Notes: a model not told the origin generated them from the letters alone. Shown: positions 55,100 through 63,972, counted from the first letter of the stretch. The stretch: DNA of 64,000 nucleotides from G963665185 sp963665185 (GCA_963665185.2 CAXXPO010000018.1:1-64000), one strand, 5' to 3'. A program made the numbers and translations.

Positions 55100-56059
55100 A
55101 TGAATACTTTGCATATGACATGGACCCAAATGAATCCGGGTTTTCGTGTCCTGGTCCTGCTTCTGGGAATTGTCTTTTCGACAGGAATGTTTGCAGGACA
55201 GGCGTCTGCCGCCCAGGTCACAGTTTTTCTTCCCAACGAAGAAGGGCTTTCCCCTGTGCAACATGCCGCCAAGCTCAAGGACAAGGGATTTTCCGAAGCG
55301 GTGTACGTGGAGGCTCTGGGACTTCTGCCAGGTCCGTTGAGCGAAGTGCGAGCTCGCTATCTGAAGGAATTTTTGGAGCCGCGGGCTGGACAGTTCGTTT
55401 TGAGTTATTCCCAGGGGCAGCAGGTGAAAATGGATGAGGGGACGCGCTCCACTGTGGACGTGCGCGTAAACAAAGCGGGACTGAAGACATTGCTGCAGCG
55501 GTTGGGGTTGTTTTCCACCCTTCATGCGGGTCAACCGTTTTCCTTGTCCATGCGCGGTCCCGTGCCCGACCAGATTGTCGAACTTAACAAATTGCAGGTT
55601 CTGTCCGGCGTGATGCCGGACACCATCTCCCAGCCCGATTTGGAAGTGAGTGCCACCCCCAAGGGAGACAAGATTTTCTGGACAGCCCGGTTGGTGGCAG
55701 GACCGGATTTCTGGGAAGCTTCCGGTCCCAATCTGGACGATGTCTGGTATCGGGTCTGGGGGGGATTTTTCAGCCGCAAGGTGGCCAGCCGGGGTGATGC
55801 AAAGGAACTTCCCCTGACCGTGAGCGGTTGGTTTTTTCCCGAAGGAGCGGCGGCGTTCGACAGGGTTCTTGCTTCCTGGGATCCCCTTGTGGAACAAAAA
55901 AACTTGATGGACGTAAGTTTGAACAGTCTCGGCGTGAGTGCCCGGTGGTCCGTGGCCTTTTCGGATCGGAGCCAGCTGGAAGAGAAGCTGAAGGAGTATA
56001 CTCAGAGCCGGGGACTTTCCTTCGTGCTGGGCAATACAGTGGATAAATCTGTACAATAA
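55100..56059 (+). CDS. Exported protein of unknown function
   Basis: A 319-residue precursor with an N-terminal extension MNTLHMTWTQMNPGF before a signal peptide (FRVLVLLLGIVFSTGMFAGQASAA). The mature part starts QVTVFLPNEEGLSPVQHAAKL and has an even mix of beta and short helices, with the motif RTVD-like STVDVRVNKAGLKTLLQRLG and a C-terminal LTVSGWFFPEGAAAFDRVLASWDPLV. No family is recognised. Starts at 55115 or 55130 (closer to the signal) are possible. It lies between the TPR/SLH lipoprotein and the FecR-domain protein, and is probably in one operon with them. Confidence 0.6.
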   Translation: MNTLHMTWTQMNPGFRVLVLLLGIVFSTGMFAGQASAAQVTVFLPNEEGLSPVQHAAKLKDKGFSEAVYVEALGLLPGPLSEVRARYLKEFLEPRAGQFVLSYSQGQQVKMDEGTRSTVDVRVNKAGLKTLLQRLGLFSTLHAGQPFSLSMRGPVPDQIVELNKLQVLSGVMPDTISQPDLEVSATPKGDKIFWTARLVAGPDFWEASGPNLDDVWYRVWGGFFSRKVASRGDAKELPLTVSGWFFPEGAAAFDRVLASWDPLVEQKNLMDVSLNSLGVSARWSVAFSDRSQLEEKLKEYTQSRGLSFVLGNTVDKSVQ

Positions 56060-56091
56060 TCCAAAAAGACGGGCGACAACGGAGGGACACC

Positions 56092-56847
56092 ATGAAAGGT
56101 AGCCGACTGGCCTTATTGCGCGGGGTGGGCATGAGCCTGGCTTTGATGTTCGCCATCTTTACCGCGGAAGGGGCATGGGCAGCTTATGAATTGCCCCTTT
56201 CCGGGACGGCCAAGGTTTCCTATCTTGAGGGCCACGCGACCTGTGGCCTTGAAAATGCCACGACCGTTCTCGAAAAGGGACAGGACATCAAGGCGCCGGC
56301 CACGGTACGCGTGGACAACGATGCCAGGTTGGAGTTGCTGTTACCCGAAGGCAGTGTTGTCCGTTTTGCCTCGGCCACGGAATTCACCCTGGTCAGCGCC
56401 GTTGCCACTGGCTCCAACCGCCGTATAGAAGTCGATGTGGCCATGGGGGACTGCTGGGCGTCGGTCAAGGACTTTCTCGGGGATACCGAATTTGAAGTCA
56501 ATTCGCCCACTGCGGTGGCCGGGGTTGCGGGTACGAAATACAGGTTGAACGTGGCCCGGGATGACGCGTCCATGTATCTGGTCTACCAAGGTCGGGTTCG
56601 CATAGAGCGGCGTTGGACAGGAACGGATCAGGGCGGTTCGAGAGTCCGCGTTGCCGGACCAGAGCGTGTCCAGGGGCCTTCCAGGGTGGATGTGGGCAAA
56701 TGGATGGAGATAGTTTCCGAAGGCTATCAGTTCATCATCAGGGCTGACGGACGATACGACAGCCCCAAGGAATTCGACCGGGCCAAGGATATGCAAAGCC
56801 CCTGGGTTGTCTGGAACATGGAGCGCGACAAAGCTCTGGGCATGTAG
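56092..56847 (+). CDS. Exported FecR-domain protein
   Basis: The 251-residue precursor has a signal peptide (GVGMSLALMFAIFTAEGAWAAY). A FecR domain follows: QDIKAPATVRVDNDARLELLLPEGSVVRFASATEFTLV, and then TEFEVNSPTAVAGVAGTKYRLNV, the usual beta-solenoid-like pattern. FecR domains here are free-standing exported ones, not anti-sigma factors, and are frequent beside surface-assembly and secretion genes. Start preceded by CGGAGGGACACC. It ends the four-gene exported cluster, and pgsA starts 15 bases after its stop. Confidence 0.8.
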   Translation: MKGSRLALLRGVGMSLALMFAIFTAEGAWAAYELPLSGTAKVSYLEGHATCGLENATTVLEKGQDIKAPATVRVDNDARLELLLPEGSVVRFASATEFTLVSAVATGSNRRIEVDVAMGDCWASVKDFLGDTEFEVNSPTAVAGVAGTKYRLNVARDDASMYLVYQGRVRIERRWTGTDQGGSRVRVAGPERVQGPSRVDVGKWMEIVSEGYQFIIRADGRYDSPKEFDRAKDMQSPWVVWNMERDKALGM

Positions 56848-56862
56848 CACGCAGGGAAACGA

Positions 56863-57522
56863 ATGGCTGGCAGGCGACCCCAGAAAACGGCGGAAAAGGA
56901 GAGGGGGAAAGGCTTGGGAGGGACCTGCGGTTCTGCCCAGGGAGAAACGTTCGGCTGTCCGGGGCCGGAGTACTACAGGGTTTGGACGGTTCCCAATATG
57001 CTGACCATCGCCCGAATTTTTCTTACTCCGGTATTTCTTCTTCTTTTTTTACAGACCCGATACTGGTCTGCCCTGTTCGTCTATATCCTGGCTGCCGTCA
57101 CCGACGGGGTGGACGGCTTCATTGCCAAGCGCTACGGCATGGCCTCTCGTCTGGGCGCGGTGCTTGATCCGTTGGCGGACAAGGCCCTGCTGGTCACTTC
57201 GTTTCTCTGTCTGGCTGCCCGGGGATATGTTCCGCTTTGGTTGGCTGTTCTGGTGGTCACCCGCGATCTGATCATTGTAGGCGGACTTTTTCTGGTTCAT
57301 TTCGCCGGAGTGGACCTGAGCGACCGCATCCATCCTACCTGGACCAGCAAGTGCAACACCGTGGCCCAATTCTGTCTGGTTGTGTTGGTTCTGGCCCAGG
57401 GGGCTTCCCGCACTGCTCCTGGGTGGTGGCAGGCAGCATTGGTCGGCCTTGTCGCGGTACTTACCTTTGTGAGTTGCATTCAATATGTGCGTATCGGTCT
57501 GCGCCTTATGCCGGGCAGGTGA
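56863..57522 (+). CDS. pgsA: CDP-alcohol phosphatidyltransferase, probably PgsA
   Basis: The 219-residue membrane protein contains the CDP-alcohol phosphotransferase motif DGVDGFIAKRYGMASRLGAVLDPLADK (D-G-x2-A-(x)n-G-x3-D-x3-D type, residues about 83-109) and several hydrophobic segments. It should make phosphatidylglycerol phosphate from CDP-diacylglycerol and glycerol 3-phosphate. A 43-residue Gly/Lys-rich N-terminal extension (MAGRRPQKTAEKERGKG) is unusual; the family normally begins near VPNMLTIARIFLTP, so the real start may be nearer 57000. Phosphatidylserine synthase is a less likely alternative. Confidence 0.82.
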   Translation: MAGRRPQKTAEKERGKGLGGTCGSAQGETFGCPGPEYYRVWTVPNMLTIARIFLTPVFLLLFLQTRYWSALFVYILAAVTDGVDGFIAKRYGMASRLGAVLDPLADKALLVTSFLCLAARGYVPLWLAVLVVTRDLIIVGGLFLVHFAGVDLSDRIHPTWTSKCNTVAQFCLVVLVLAQGASRTAPGWWQAALVGLVAVLTFVSCIQYVRIGLRLMPGR

Positions 57523-57586
57523 CAGCGGGAATCTGCAAATACGCCGGGCAGCTATTTGCCGCGCCAGACGGCGCGGTGACACAAAA

Positions 57587-57612
57587 AAACCGCATCATTG
57601 CTGATGCGGTTT
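57587..57612. terminator. Bidirectional terminator between pgsA and tatA
   Basis: AAACCGCATCA-TTGC-TGATGCGGTTT has an 11-bp stem, T-rich on both sides. It serves the convergent pgsA and tatA genes. Confidence 0.9.
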
Positions 57613-57638
57613 ATTTGTCATGTGACATGCAAGGTGGA

Positions 57639-57830
57639 TTATTCGTCTTCTTTTTTCTCGGCATTTTTTTTGGGGGTCACGTCGATTTCTTCAGGCTCGT
57701 TGGTGGCCTTGCGAAAATTCTTGATGGCCCTGCCAAGTCCTCCACCAATCTCGGGAAGCTTGTTGGCTCCGAAAATGATGAGAATAATAACCAGGATGAT
57801 GATGAGTTCCGGCATTCCGATTCCGAACAT
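57639..57830 (-). CDS. tatA: Sec-independent translocase subunit TatA
   Basis: A 63-residue protein, MFGIGMPELIIILVIILIIFG, with one transmembrane helix, the FG hinge motif, an amphipathic helix ANKLPEIGGGLGRAIKNFRKA and a charged tail. TatA forms the pore of the twin-arginine system for folded proteins such as hydrogenases. A GGAGGAATTGC site precedes the start. It is alone, with no tatB or tatC beside it. Confidence 0.95.
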   Translation of the reverse strand: MFGIGMPELIIILVIILIIFGANKLPEIGGGLGRAIKNFRKATNEPEEIDVTPKKNAEKKEDE

Positions 57831-58165
57831 GCAATTCCTCCGTTCGATCGTATGCGGAGCCTATACACCCGGGACCCCGGGAGGTCAAGCCGGAGGGGCT
57901 TTGAGCTGTAACAGGAAGGTCGCGTATGCCGGGTGATTATCCGGGCGAAGGTTTTAAAGTTGTTTCTTTCCGCAGGATCGTGCCGGGAGGTGGCAGCTTC
58001 GGAGATGCTTTTTGTTTTACCGAAGGCAAGAGTCTGGGGCGAAGGGAGAGAGCATTTTTCATTGGAAAACGAACAATTCCAGCCTTGCCATGGACCTTCG
58101 GGATACGTATTCTCGTTATGCAAACGCAATGAAGCGGAATCGCATGCACTCTTTATTCTGGACGT
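57831..58165. other. 335-base divergent intergenic region
   Basis: Separates tatA (minus) from an uncharacterised plus-strand gene. It contains only short overlapping open frames with no recognisable domain. No promoter consensus stands out. Confidence 0.5.
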
Positions 58166-58543
58166 ATGAACCGAGTTACCAGACTGCCGGGGCGCGACTG
58201 CCTCTACTACCGCCAGGGGTGTTGCCTGCGCGAGGAATACAGGAATCCGATGCTGCGGCGCGACTGGCGCTGTCGTATACTGACGCGCTGGGAAAAGGCG
58301 CATGACGATTTCATCGACAGAGCTGAGCGCTTCAATTTACCTGAGGCAGAGACCGGAGCACTGTGGGAGCGTGTTTTATTGTCTTTGCAGGGAGATTATT
58401 CCCAGTGCGAAATGTACGAAACAGGGGTGGACCAGGAAGAGGCCATCAATTGCCAGCATTTTTTGGGAGGCTTGTGTCTGAAGATGCTGCCCCCCTGTAA
58501 CGGGATATGCCGGGAATTCACCCCCCTGTCCGTTTCGGAATGA
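58166..58543 (+). CDS. Small cysteine-rich protein of unknown function
   Basis: A 125-residue protein, MNRVTRLPGRDCLYYRQGCC, then REEYRNPMLRRDWRCRILTRWEKAHDDF and a C-terminal half with cysteines in QCEMYETG, INCQHFLGGLCLKMLPPCNGICRE. The eight or more cysteines suggest a metal or Fe-S site. I do not recognise the family beyond its looking conserved in Desulfovibrio. No signal peptide. No clear ribosome site precedes the start. Confidence 0.55.
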   Translation: MNRVTRLPGRDCLYYRQGCCLREEYRNPMLRRDWRCRILTRWEKAHDDFIDRAERFNLPEAETGALWERVLLSLQGDYSQCEMYETGVDQEEAINCQHFLGGLCLKMLPPCNGICREFTPLSVSE

Positions 58544-58630
58544 TCCTGCCGGTTACAGGCTGCCGAGAAAAGTTTCAAAGATCTGGATTTCAAGTGGGAA
58601 AACAAAAGACTCAGGAGGCCGAACCTGCCC

Positions 58631-59527
58631 ATGGTCATTTTATTACCGTTTATGCACCCCGCCTTGTGTTCCCAATGCCTTCTGCCGGGGATCCGTCTGT
58701 TCAACCCTGGCGTTAAAAGCGCCGACGATCGGGGTGTTTTGCGCCCGGGCAGCCATGCTGCATCCGATATGGATGCTGACTCCCTGTTCTTTTTGCCCGA
58801 GAATCTGCCTATGGACAGCCGGACGGCAGACAGGTATGTGCGCGACGCATTGACTTTCGGCCAAGGGTTCAAAAAGCCTCGCGACATCTCGTCTTTTGCG
58901 GCCGGAGGAGTTGAGGACTTTTATACAGGCACGTCCATGAGCATTCTTTTCGATCTGACAGCAATGGAAGCTGGGCAGACGGCCGACCGGGTCAAGGCGC
59001 AGGAAGAGTCGCTTGGAAAGGCTCAGGCTTTGCTTTTGTTCGCCTGGACCTTTGAGCAGGTTCAAGCGGAGGCCGTGGCTTTGGATACCAGATTCCAGGA
59101 GGGCTACGCCAAACTTCGGGCCGATCTGGGGCTCAATGAGCCGGATGAAGCCAGCGACCTGTCCGCCGAAGACGCACTGGAACTCGCCGCTGCAGGGGCC
59201 GTGTACTCTTCCGAAGCCGCCGACAATGTGCGGCGTGACATTATTGCCGGTTGGCGCAATATTTTCGAGGCCATGTCCGCCTTTCTTCCGCAACAGGCAC
59301 AGGTGGCGGCATTTGCTCCAGAAATTGCGGCGGACATTGAAGAATTCGGCCTGAATCCGGTTTGTGCCAGCGGACACCCTTGGGAAGGCATGGACGTGAC
59401 CATGGTCAGTGCGCCGGGATGGAAACTCTCGGGACGCAAAAGTCTGCCGCGGGACAAACCCTGGCTCGCAACGGAACGTACCATGTTTTTGTTGGCTGCA
59501 AAGGTCGACGGATCAGGAGAGATGTAG
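58631..59527 (+). CDS. Protein of unknown function
   Basis: A 298-residue soluble protein, MVILLPFMHPALCSQCLLPG, with central helices (KAQALLLFAWTFEQVQAEAVALDTRFQEGY and SAEDALELAAAGAVYSSEAADNVRRDIIAGWRNIFEAM). It has no recognised domain and no signal peptide. The start at 58631 follows CAGGAGGCC by some 12 bases; a later Met (58769) is possible. The HAD hydrolase begins right after its stop, so the two are likely coupled and may share a role. Confidence 0.6.
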   Translation: MVILLPFMHPALCSQCLLPGIRLFNPGVKSADDRGVLRPGSHAASDMDADSLFFLPENLPMDSRTADRYVRDALTFGQGFKKPRDISSFAAGGVEDFYTGTSMSILFDLTAMEAGQTADRVKAQEESLGKAQALLLFAWTFEQVQAEAVALDTRFQEGYAKLRADLGLNEPDEASDLSAEDALELAAAGAVYSSEAADNVRRDIIAGWRNIFEAMSAFLPQQAQVAAFAPEIAADIEEFGLNPVCASGHPWEGMDVTMVSAPGWKLSGRKSLPRDKPWLATERTMFLLAAKVDGSGEM

Positions 59528-60205
59528 ATGAATACCTGCGAATCGCTCAGCCGGAGCGCGCTTTGGGATATGTTCGGAGTCTGCCGAGGCGTGGTGTTCG
59601 ATTGCGACGGGGTCATGGTGGACTCCTTTGACAGCAATCTGAGTTATTACAATCTGATGCTCGGAAAATTGGGGTTTGCCCCCATGACTCCCGAGCAGGA
59701 AAACTATGTCCACATCCATACCGCGGCAGAGGGACTGCGCTATATTATCCCGGAAGAATACCATGAGCGAATTCCCCAGATGATCGCGGATTTCGATTAC
59801 CGGGATGTTTTGCCCAGCCTGCGCCTTGAAGAAGGGCTGGTCGAACTTCTGGACTTTCTGCGCGATCGGGGAATACGCCTGGGGATAAACACCAACCGCA
59901 GTACGACCATGGACATGGTCTTGGAGCACTTCGGATTGGCAGAATATTTCAATCCGGTCATCACGGCCGGCAAGGTCAAGGCCAAGCCCGATCCGGAAGG
60001 CATGTTCACCATTCTCTCCCATTGGGAGATGCCTGCCAAACATGTGGTTTTCGTGGGCGATTCAACATTGGACCAACTTGCCTCCAATGGGGCTGATGTC
60101 CCGTTCTGGGCATTCAGGAATGGTGAGCTGGAAGCCGACCTGCATGTGGACGGGTTCCCCCCATTGCTTGCCTGCTGGAAGGCGTTGCAGGCAGGGGCAA
60201 AGTAA
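59528..60205 (+). CDS. HAD-superfamily hydrolase
   Basis: The 225-residue protein has HAD motif I GVVFDCDGVMVDS, motif II near LGINTNRSTTM, motif III KAKPDPEG and motif IV HVVFVGDSTLDQLA. The pattern resembles phosphoglycolate phosphatase/beta-phosphoglucomutase-type members. Substrate unknown. The start follows GGAGAGATGTAG directly after the upstream stop. Confidence 0.88.
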   Translation: MNTCESLSRSALWDMFGVCRGVVFDCDGVMVDSFDSNLSYYNLMLGKLGFAPMTPEQENYVHIHTAAEGLRYIIPEEYHERIPQMIADFDYRDVLPSLRLEEGLVELLDFLRDRGIRLGINTNRSTTMDMVLEHFGLAEYFNPVITAGKVKAKPDPEGMFTILSHWEMPAKHVVFVGDSTLDQLASNGADVPFWAFRNGELEADLHVDGFPPLLACWKALQAGAK

Positions 60206-60292
60206 AAATAAGCTTGATTTGTCAGGCATGGTATGCATACTTAAAACACATAGGCCGGGAGATTGTAACCTGGCGTTCGAACAGGAGGAAAA

Positions 60293-60598
60293 ATGCCCGT
60301 TTTCGGCAATTTTATAGGTGCCGTGGCTTGGCTTATCAGCACCGTTCTCACGCTCTATTTTTGGATAGTTCTTATTTCCGCACTGCTGACCTGGGTCAAT
60401 CCAGATCCGTACAATCCCATTGTCCGGACGCTGCGAAACCTGACGGAGCCTGTTTTTTATCGGGTGCGCCGGTGGCTGCCGTTTGTTGTCGTGGGGGGGA
60501 TGGATTTGTCCCCCATAGTGGTCATCCTGGCTATCCAGTTCATCAAGATGTTTCTTGTGCGGACCTTGTACCAGATGTCGGGAAGCCCGATATTCTAA
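60293..60598 (+). CDS. YggT family membrane protein
   Basis: A 101-residue protein, MPVFGNFIGAVAWLISTVLTLYFWIVLISALLTWV, followed by NPDPYNPIVRTLRNLTEPVFYRVRRWLPF and DLSPIVVILAIQFIKMFLV, the YggT pattern. Proteins of this family are implicated in osmotic or turgor-related membrane functions. Start preceded by AGGAGGAAA. Confidence 0.9.
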   Translation: MPVFGNFIGAVAWLISTVLTLYFWIVLISALLTWVNPDPYNPIVRTLRNLTEPVFYRVRRWLPFVVVGGMDLSPIVVILAIQFIKMFLVRTLYQMSGSPIF

Positions 60599-60619
60599 TT
60601 CTTCTCAGAGGAGAGCGCC

Positions 60620-61123
60620 GTGAATCTTTCCAAGATCGACGTCGTGAATAAGAAATTCTCCAGACGGTTTCGTGGGTACAGCGTTCAGGAAGTTGACCAT
60701 TTCATGCAGGAAATGGGCGAGTCTCTGGGCGAACTGGCCGAAGACAACACCGTTCTGGAAGACGAGGCCGTCCAATTAAAAAAACGCCTGGAAGAGCATA
60801 AGCAACGCGAAGAAACGTTGCGCGATACGCTCATGACCACGCAGAAGATGATTGATCAGCTCAAGGCGACAGCCCGCAAGGAAGCCCAGTTGATCGTTGA
60901 AGAAGCCCAGCAAAGGGCCGAGGAAATCCTTGGGCAGGCTCATCTGCGGCTGGCTCAGATTCATGACGACATAACGGAGCTCAAACGGCAGCGGACCCAG
61001 TTCGAGGTCAAACTGCGCAGCCTGCTTGACGCCCATCTTCAGATTTTGGAGATGGAAAATCAGGAACAGGAAGAAATTGAGGCTCTGGAGTCCAAACTCA
61101 AGTTTTTTAAAAAGGCGAAGTAG
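60620..61123 (+). CDS. DivIVA-domain protein
   Basis: The 167-residue protein starts at GTG with the DivIVA/GpsB N-terminus (LSKIDVVNKKFSRRFRGYSVQEVDHFMQEMGESL) followed by a long coiled coil (about residues 40-160). In DivIVA proteins this N-terminal motif senses membrane curvature. The gene order YggT, DivIVA, DUF167 is common in many bacteria and linked to division. Start preceded by AGAGGAGAGCGCC. Confidence 0.88.
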   Translation: MNLSKIDVVNKKFSRRFRGYSVQEVDHFMQEMGESLGELAEDNTVLEDEAVQLKKRLEEHKQREETLRDTLMTTQKMIDQLKATARKEAQLIVEEAQQRAEEILGQAHLRLAQIHDDITELKRQRTQFEVKLRSLLDAHLQILEMENQEQEEIEALESKLKFFKKAK

Positions 61124-61124
61124 C

Positions 61125-61466
61125 TTGACCGGACAGGAGCCGCAGAACCCCCGGCCCTCATACATCCGGCCGGTAGGTGACACCACGTGGACCCTGGAGG
61201 TCTGGGTGCAGCCTGGTGCGTCCAGGACCGAAACGGTCGGATTGTATCAGGAACGGCTCAAGGTGAAGGTCAGCGCGCCTGCCAACGACAACAAGGCCAA
61301 CAAGGCTCTCTGCGTCTTTGTCGCTGAAACGCTGGGTTTGCGAAAGAACCAGGTGGCAGTCGAAACCGGGCGCACCAGCCGGAGAAAATCTTTACTCATT
61401 CAATCGGAACAAGCCATCCCCTGGACCAGATTGCTGCCGGGCGATGGGGCGAACATCAACGCATAA
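61125..61466 (+). CDS. DUF167/YggU family protein
   Basis: The 113-residue protein starts at TTG 61125 (preceded by AAGGCGAAG, inside the end of the previous gene) and carries WVQPGASRTETVGLYQERLKVKVSAPANDNKANKALCVFVAETLGLRKNQVAVETGRTSRRKSLLI, the DUF167 pattern with the PGAS and ANDNKANKAL motifs. Function unknown. It sits in the common YggT-DivIVA-DUF167 neighbourhood. Confidence 0.85.
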   Translation: MTGQEPQNPRPSYIRPVGDTTWTLEVWVQPGASRTETVGLYQERLKVKVSAPANDNKANKALCVFVAETLGLRKNQVAVETGRTSRRKSLLIQSEQAIPWTRLLPGDGANINA

Positions 61467-61479
61467 GGGGTACGAAACC

Positions 61480-61698
61480 ATGGAACAGTTTGAACTGGAT
61501 TTGATTGAAAAGCACATGAGCCAGGACATGGAACTCAAGTCCCTATGGGATCTGCACCTTGATTATGAACGCCGCCTGGAAAAATTGGCAGGCAAGCCTT
61601 TCCTATCGCCCTCCGAAGAAGCGGATGTGAAGGAACTGAAGAAGAAAAAACTTGCTGGCAAGACCAAACTGCAGGTCTTGTTGGACAAATACAAATGA
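61480..61698 (+). CDS. YdcH/DUF465-like small protein
   Basis: A 72-residue helical protein, MEQFELDLIEKHMSQDMELKSLWDLHLDYERRLEKL, then FLSPSEEADVKELKKKKLAGKTKLQVLLDKYK. The pattern resembles DUF465/YdcH small proteins, which have a helical hairpin. No role established. Start after AAGGGGTACG; ilvB starts 16 bases after its stop. Confidence 0.7.
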   Translation: MEQFELDLIEKHMSQDMELKSLWDLHLDYERRLEKLAGKPFLSPSEEADVKELKKKKLAGKTKLQVLLDKYK

Positions 61699-61714
61699 AA
61701 TGACGGAGGGTGCG

Positions 61715-63427
61715 ATGGAGCTCACCGGAGCTCAGATACTGCTGGAATGTCTGAAGAGGGAGGGTGTTGACGTCATATTCGGGTTCCCTGGCGGAGCCGT
61801 TATCGATATCTACGACGAAATACCCAATTATCCTTTCAAACATATCCTGGTCCGCCACGAACAAGGGGCCATTCACGCGGCAGACGGATACGCCCGGGCC
61901 ACAGGACGGCCCGGCGTCTGCCTCGTGACCTCTGGTCCTGGCGCGACAAATACCGTCACCGGCATTGCCACGGCATACATGGATTCCATCCCCGTGGTTA
62001 TTTTCACCGGTCAGGTTCCCACACCGCTCATAGGCAACGATGCCTTCCAGGAAGTGGATATCGTGGGCATTACCAGACCCTGTACCAAACACAACTACCT
62101 GGTCAAAAACATCGACGATCTGGCTCTTATAGTGCGTCGGGCCTTTTACCTTGCGCGCACAGGACGTCCGGGTCCTGTCCTTGTGGATCTTCCCAAAGAC
62201 CTCATGCAGGCCGTGGCCCGTTTTAAATACCCTACTGACGAAGCCGTGCGCATGCCCAGCTACAATCCCAACATCAAACCCAACAAACGCCAGATTCTCA
62301 AGCTGGCCGATGTGCTCAGCAAGGCTGAACGCCCGGTGATCTATGCGGGGGGCGGGGTCATCTCGTCCAACTCCCACGAAGAACTGACATGGCTGGCCCG
62401 GAACCTGAAAATCCCTGTCACGGCCACACTTATGGGATTGGGCTGTTTTCCTTCTAGTGACCCCCTCTGGTTGGGAATGCTCGGTATGCACGGGACCTAT
62501 GCGGCCAACAAGGCCATTCAGGCTGCCGATCTTATCTTGGCGGTAGGCTCCCGTTTCGATGACCGAGTCACGGGTAAGGTTAAGGAGTTCGCGCCGGAAG
62601 CGCGCATCGTGCATATCGACGTGGACCCCACGTCGATCCAGAAAAACGTACGCGTGGACGTGCCCATTGTGGCGGACTGCAAACTGGCATTGGCCGCTGT
62701 TAAAAGCGAACTGGAGAAAACCGTCGAATCGGTCGACTTCGCCGATATCCGGGAGACCTGGCAGCGCCGCATCGCCCGCTGGAAACGCGAACACCCCTTG
62801 CGTTACGAACCCGGAGAACACGGCGTGGTCAAACCCCAGGCCGTGGTGGAAGCCATCCACGAACTGGTCGATGAAATGCGTGGCGGCGACGCTATCATCA
62901 GCACGGAAGTCGGCCAGAACCAGATGTGGGCGGCACAGTTCTTCGGCTTTGAAAAACCCAGGACTTTTTTGTCCTCGGGGGGACTGGGGACCATGGGATA
63001 CGGCTTTCCAGCAGCCATCGGCGCACAGATGGCCTATCCGGACAAACTTGTCATCGACATTGCTGGCGACGGTTCCATTCAGATGAATATTCAGGAATTG
63101 GCAACCGCTGTCTGCAATAAACTGCCTGTGAAAATAGTTATTTTGAACAACGCCTATCTGGGCATGGTCCGGCAGTGGCAGGAGCTTTTCTACAAGGAAA
63201 ACTACTGCGAAACCTGCATGGATGCACAGCCGGATTTTGTCCTGTTGGCCGAAGCCTACGGTGCCGGAGGCTATCGGGTGGACAAGACGTCCGAGGTCAA
63301 GGACGTTCTGCGCAGAGCCTTTGAGGATCCACGCCCCGTCATCGTGGACGTGCGTGTCTGCCGTGAGGAAAATGTCTATCCCATGGTTCCGGCTGGCAAA
63401 TCCTTAACCGAGATGCTTCTCGTATAG
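61715..63427 (+). CDS. ilvB: Acetolactate synthase large subunit
   Basis: The 570-residue ThDP enzyme opens MELTGAQILLECLKREGVDVIFGFPGGAVIDIYDE and carries the catalytic glutamate in LVRHEQGAIHAADGYARATGRPGVCLVTSGPGATN, a FAD-binding middle domain and the ThDP motif GDGSIQMNIQELATAV. It condenses two pyruvates to acetolactate, first step of valine/leucine synthesis. The start follows CGGAGGGTGCG. The small subunit starts 8 bases after the stop. Confidence 0.96.
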   Translation: MELTGAQILLECLKREGVDVIFGFPGGAVIDIYDEIPNYPFKHILVRHEQGAIHAADGYARATGRPGVCLVTSGPGATNTVTGIATAYMDSIPVVIFTGQVPTPLIGNDAFQEVDIVGITRPCTKHNYLVKNIDDLALIVRRAFYLARTGRPGPVLVDLPKDLMQAVARFKYPTDEAVRMPSYNPNIKPNKRQILKLADVLSKAERPVIYAGGGVISSNSHEELTWLARNLKIPVTATLMGLGCFPSSDPLWLGMLGMHGTYAANKAIQAADLILAVGSRFDDRVTGKVKEFAPEARIVHIDVDPTSIQKNVRVDVPIVADCKLALAAVKSELEKTVESVDFADIRETWQRRIARWKREHPLRYEPGEHGVVKPQAVVEAIHELVDEMRGGDAIISTEVGQNQMWAAQFFGFEKPRTFLSSGGLGTMGYGFPAAIGAQMAYPDKLVIDIAGDGSIQMNIQELATAVCNKLPVKIVILNNAYLGMVRQWQELFYKENYCETCMDAQPDFVLLAEAYGAGGYRVDKTSEVKDVLRRAFEDPRPVIVDVRVCREENVYPMVPAGKSLTEMLLV

Positions 63428-63435
63428 GGGGTCCC

Positions 63436-63924
63436 ATGGCAGCCAACAGACACGTTCTTTCCGTCATGGTGGAGAATGAACCCGGTGTGCTTTCCCGTGT
63501 GGCCGGGCTTATCAGCGGACGCGGATTCAACATTGAATCGCTTAACGTGGCTCCGACCCTGGAACCTGGAATATCGCACATGACCATTACCACCTGCGGC
63601 GATGAGGCCATTGTCGAGCAGGTGGTCAAACAGTTGCGCAAGCTCGTGACCACCATCAAGGTGGTGGATTTTTGCGAGCATTCGGCTGTGGAGCGGGAAA
63701 TGATCCTGCTCAAGGTCAATGCAGAGGATTCCCGACGCGCGGAGATTCTGCGCATCGTGGATATCTTCCGGTGCAAGGTGGTTGATGTCAGCCTGGACGA
63801 ACTTACCGTGGAAGCCACTGGTGATAACGGAAAGATTCAGGCTTTGATCAATATGCTCCAGCGCTTCGGCATCAAGGAAATTGCCCGGACGGGTACTGTT
63901 GCCATGAAGCGCAGCATGCAGTAG
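63436..63924 (+). CDS. ilvN: Acetolactate synthase small (regulatory) subunit
   Basis: A 162-residue ACT-domain protein: HVLSVMVENEPGVLSRVAGLISGRGFNIESLNVAPT, and a C-terminal half with REMILLKVNAEDSRRAEILRIVDIFRCKVVDVS. It confers valine feedback on the catalytic subunit. Complete. Start preceded by GGGGGTCCC. Confidence 0.96.
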   Translation: MAANRHVLSVMVENEPGVLSRVAGLISGRGFNIESLNVAPTLEPGISHMTITTCGDEAIVEQVVKQLRKLVTTIKVVDFCEHSAVEREMILLKVNAEDSRRAEILRIVDIFRCKVVDVSLDELTVEATGDNGKIQALINMLQRFGIKEIARTGTVAMKRSMQ

Positions 63925-63935
63925 ATCCCGAATTC

Positions 63936-63972
63936 CGCCCCTTTCTGTCCGATCAATGAACAGAAAGGGGCG
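63936..63972 (+). terminator. Stem-loop after ilvN
   Basis: CGCCCCTTTCTG/CAGAAAGGGGCG is a perfect 12-bp stem with a 13-base loop. Only a weak T-rich stretch (TTATATTG) follows, so it may be a weak terminator or an attenuation/processing element before the next gene. Confidence 0.6.
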
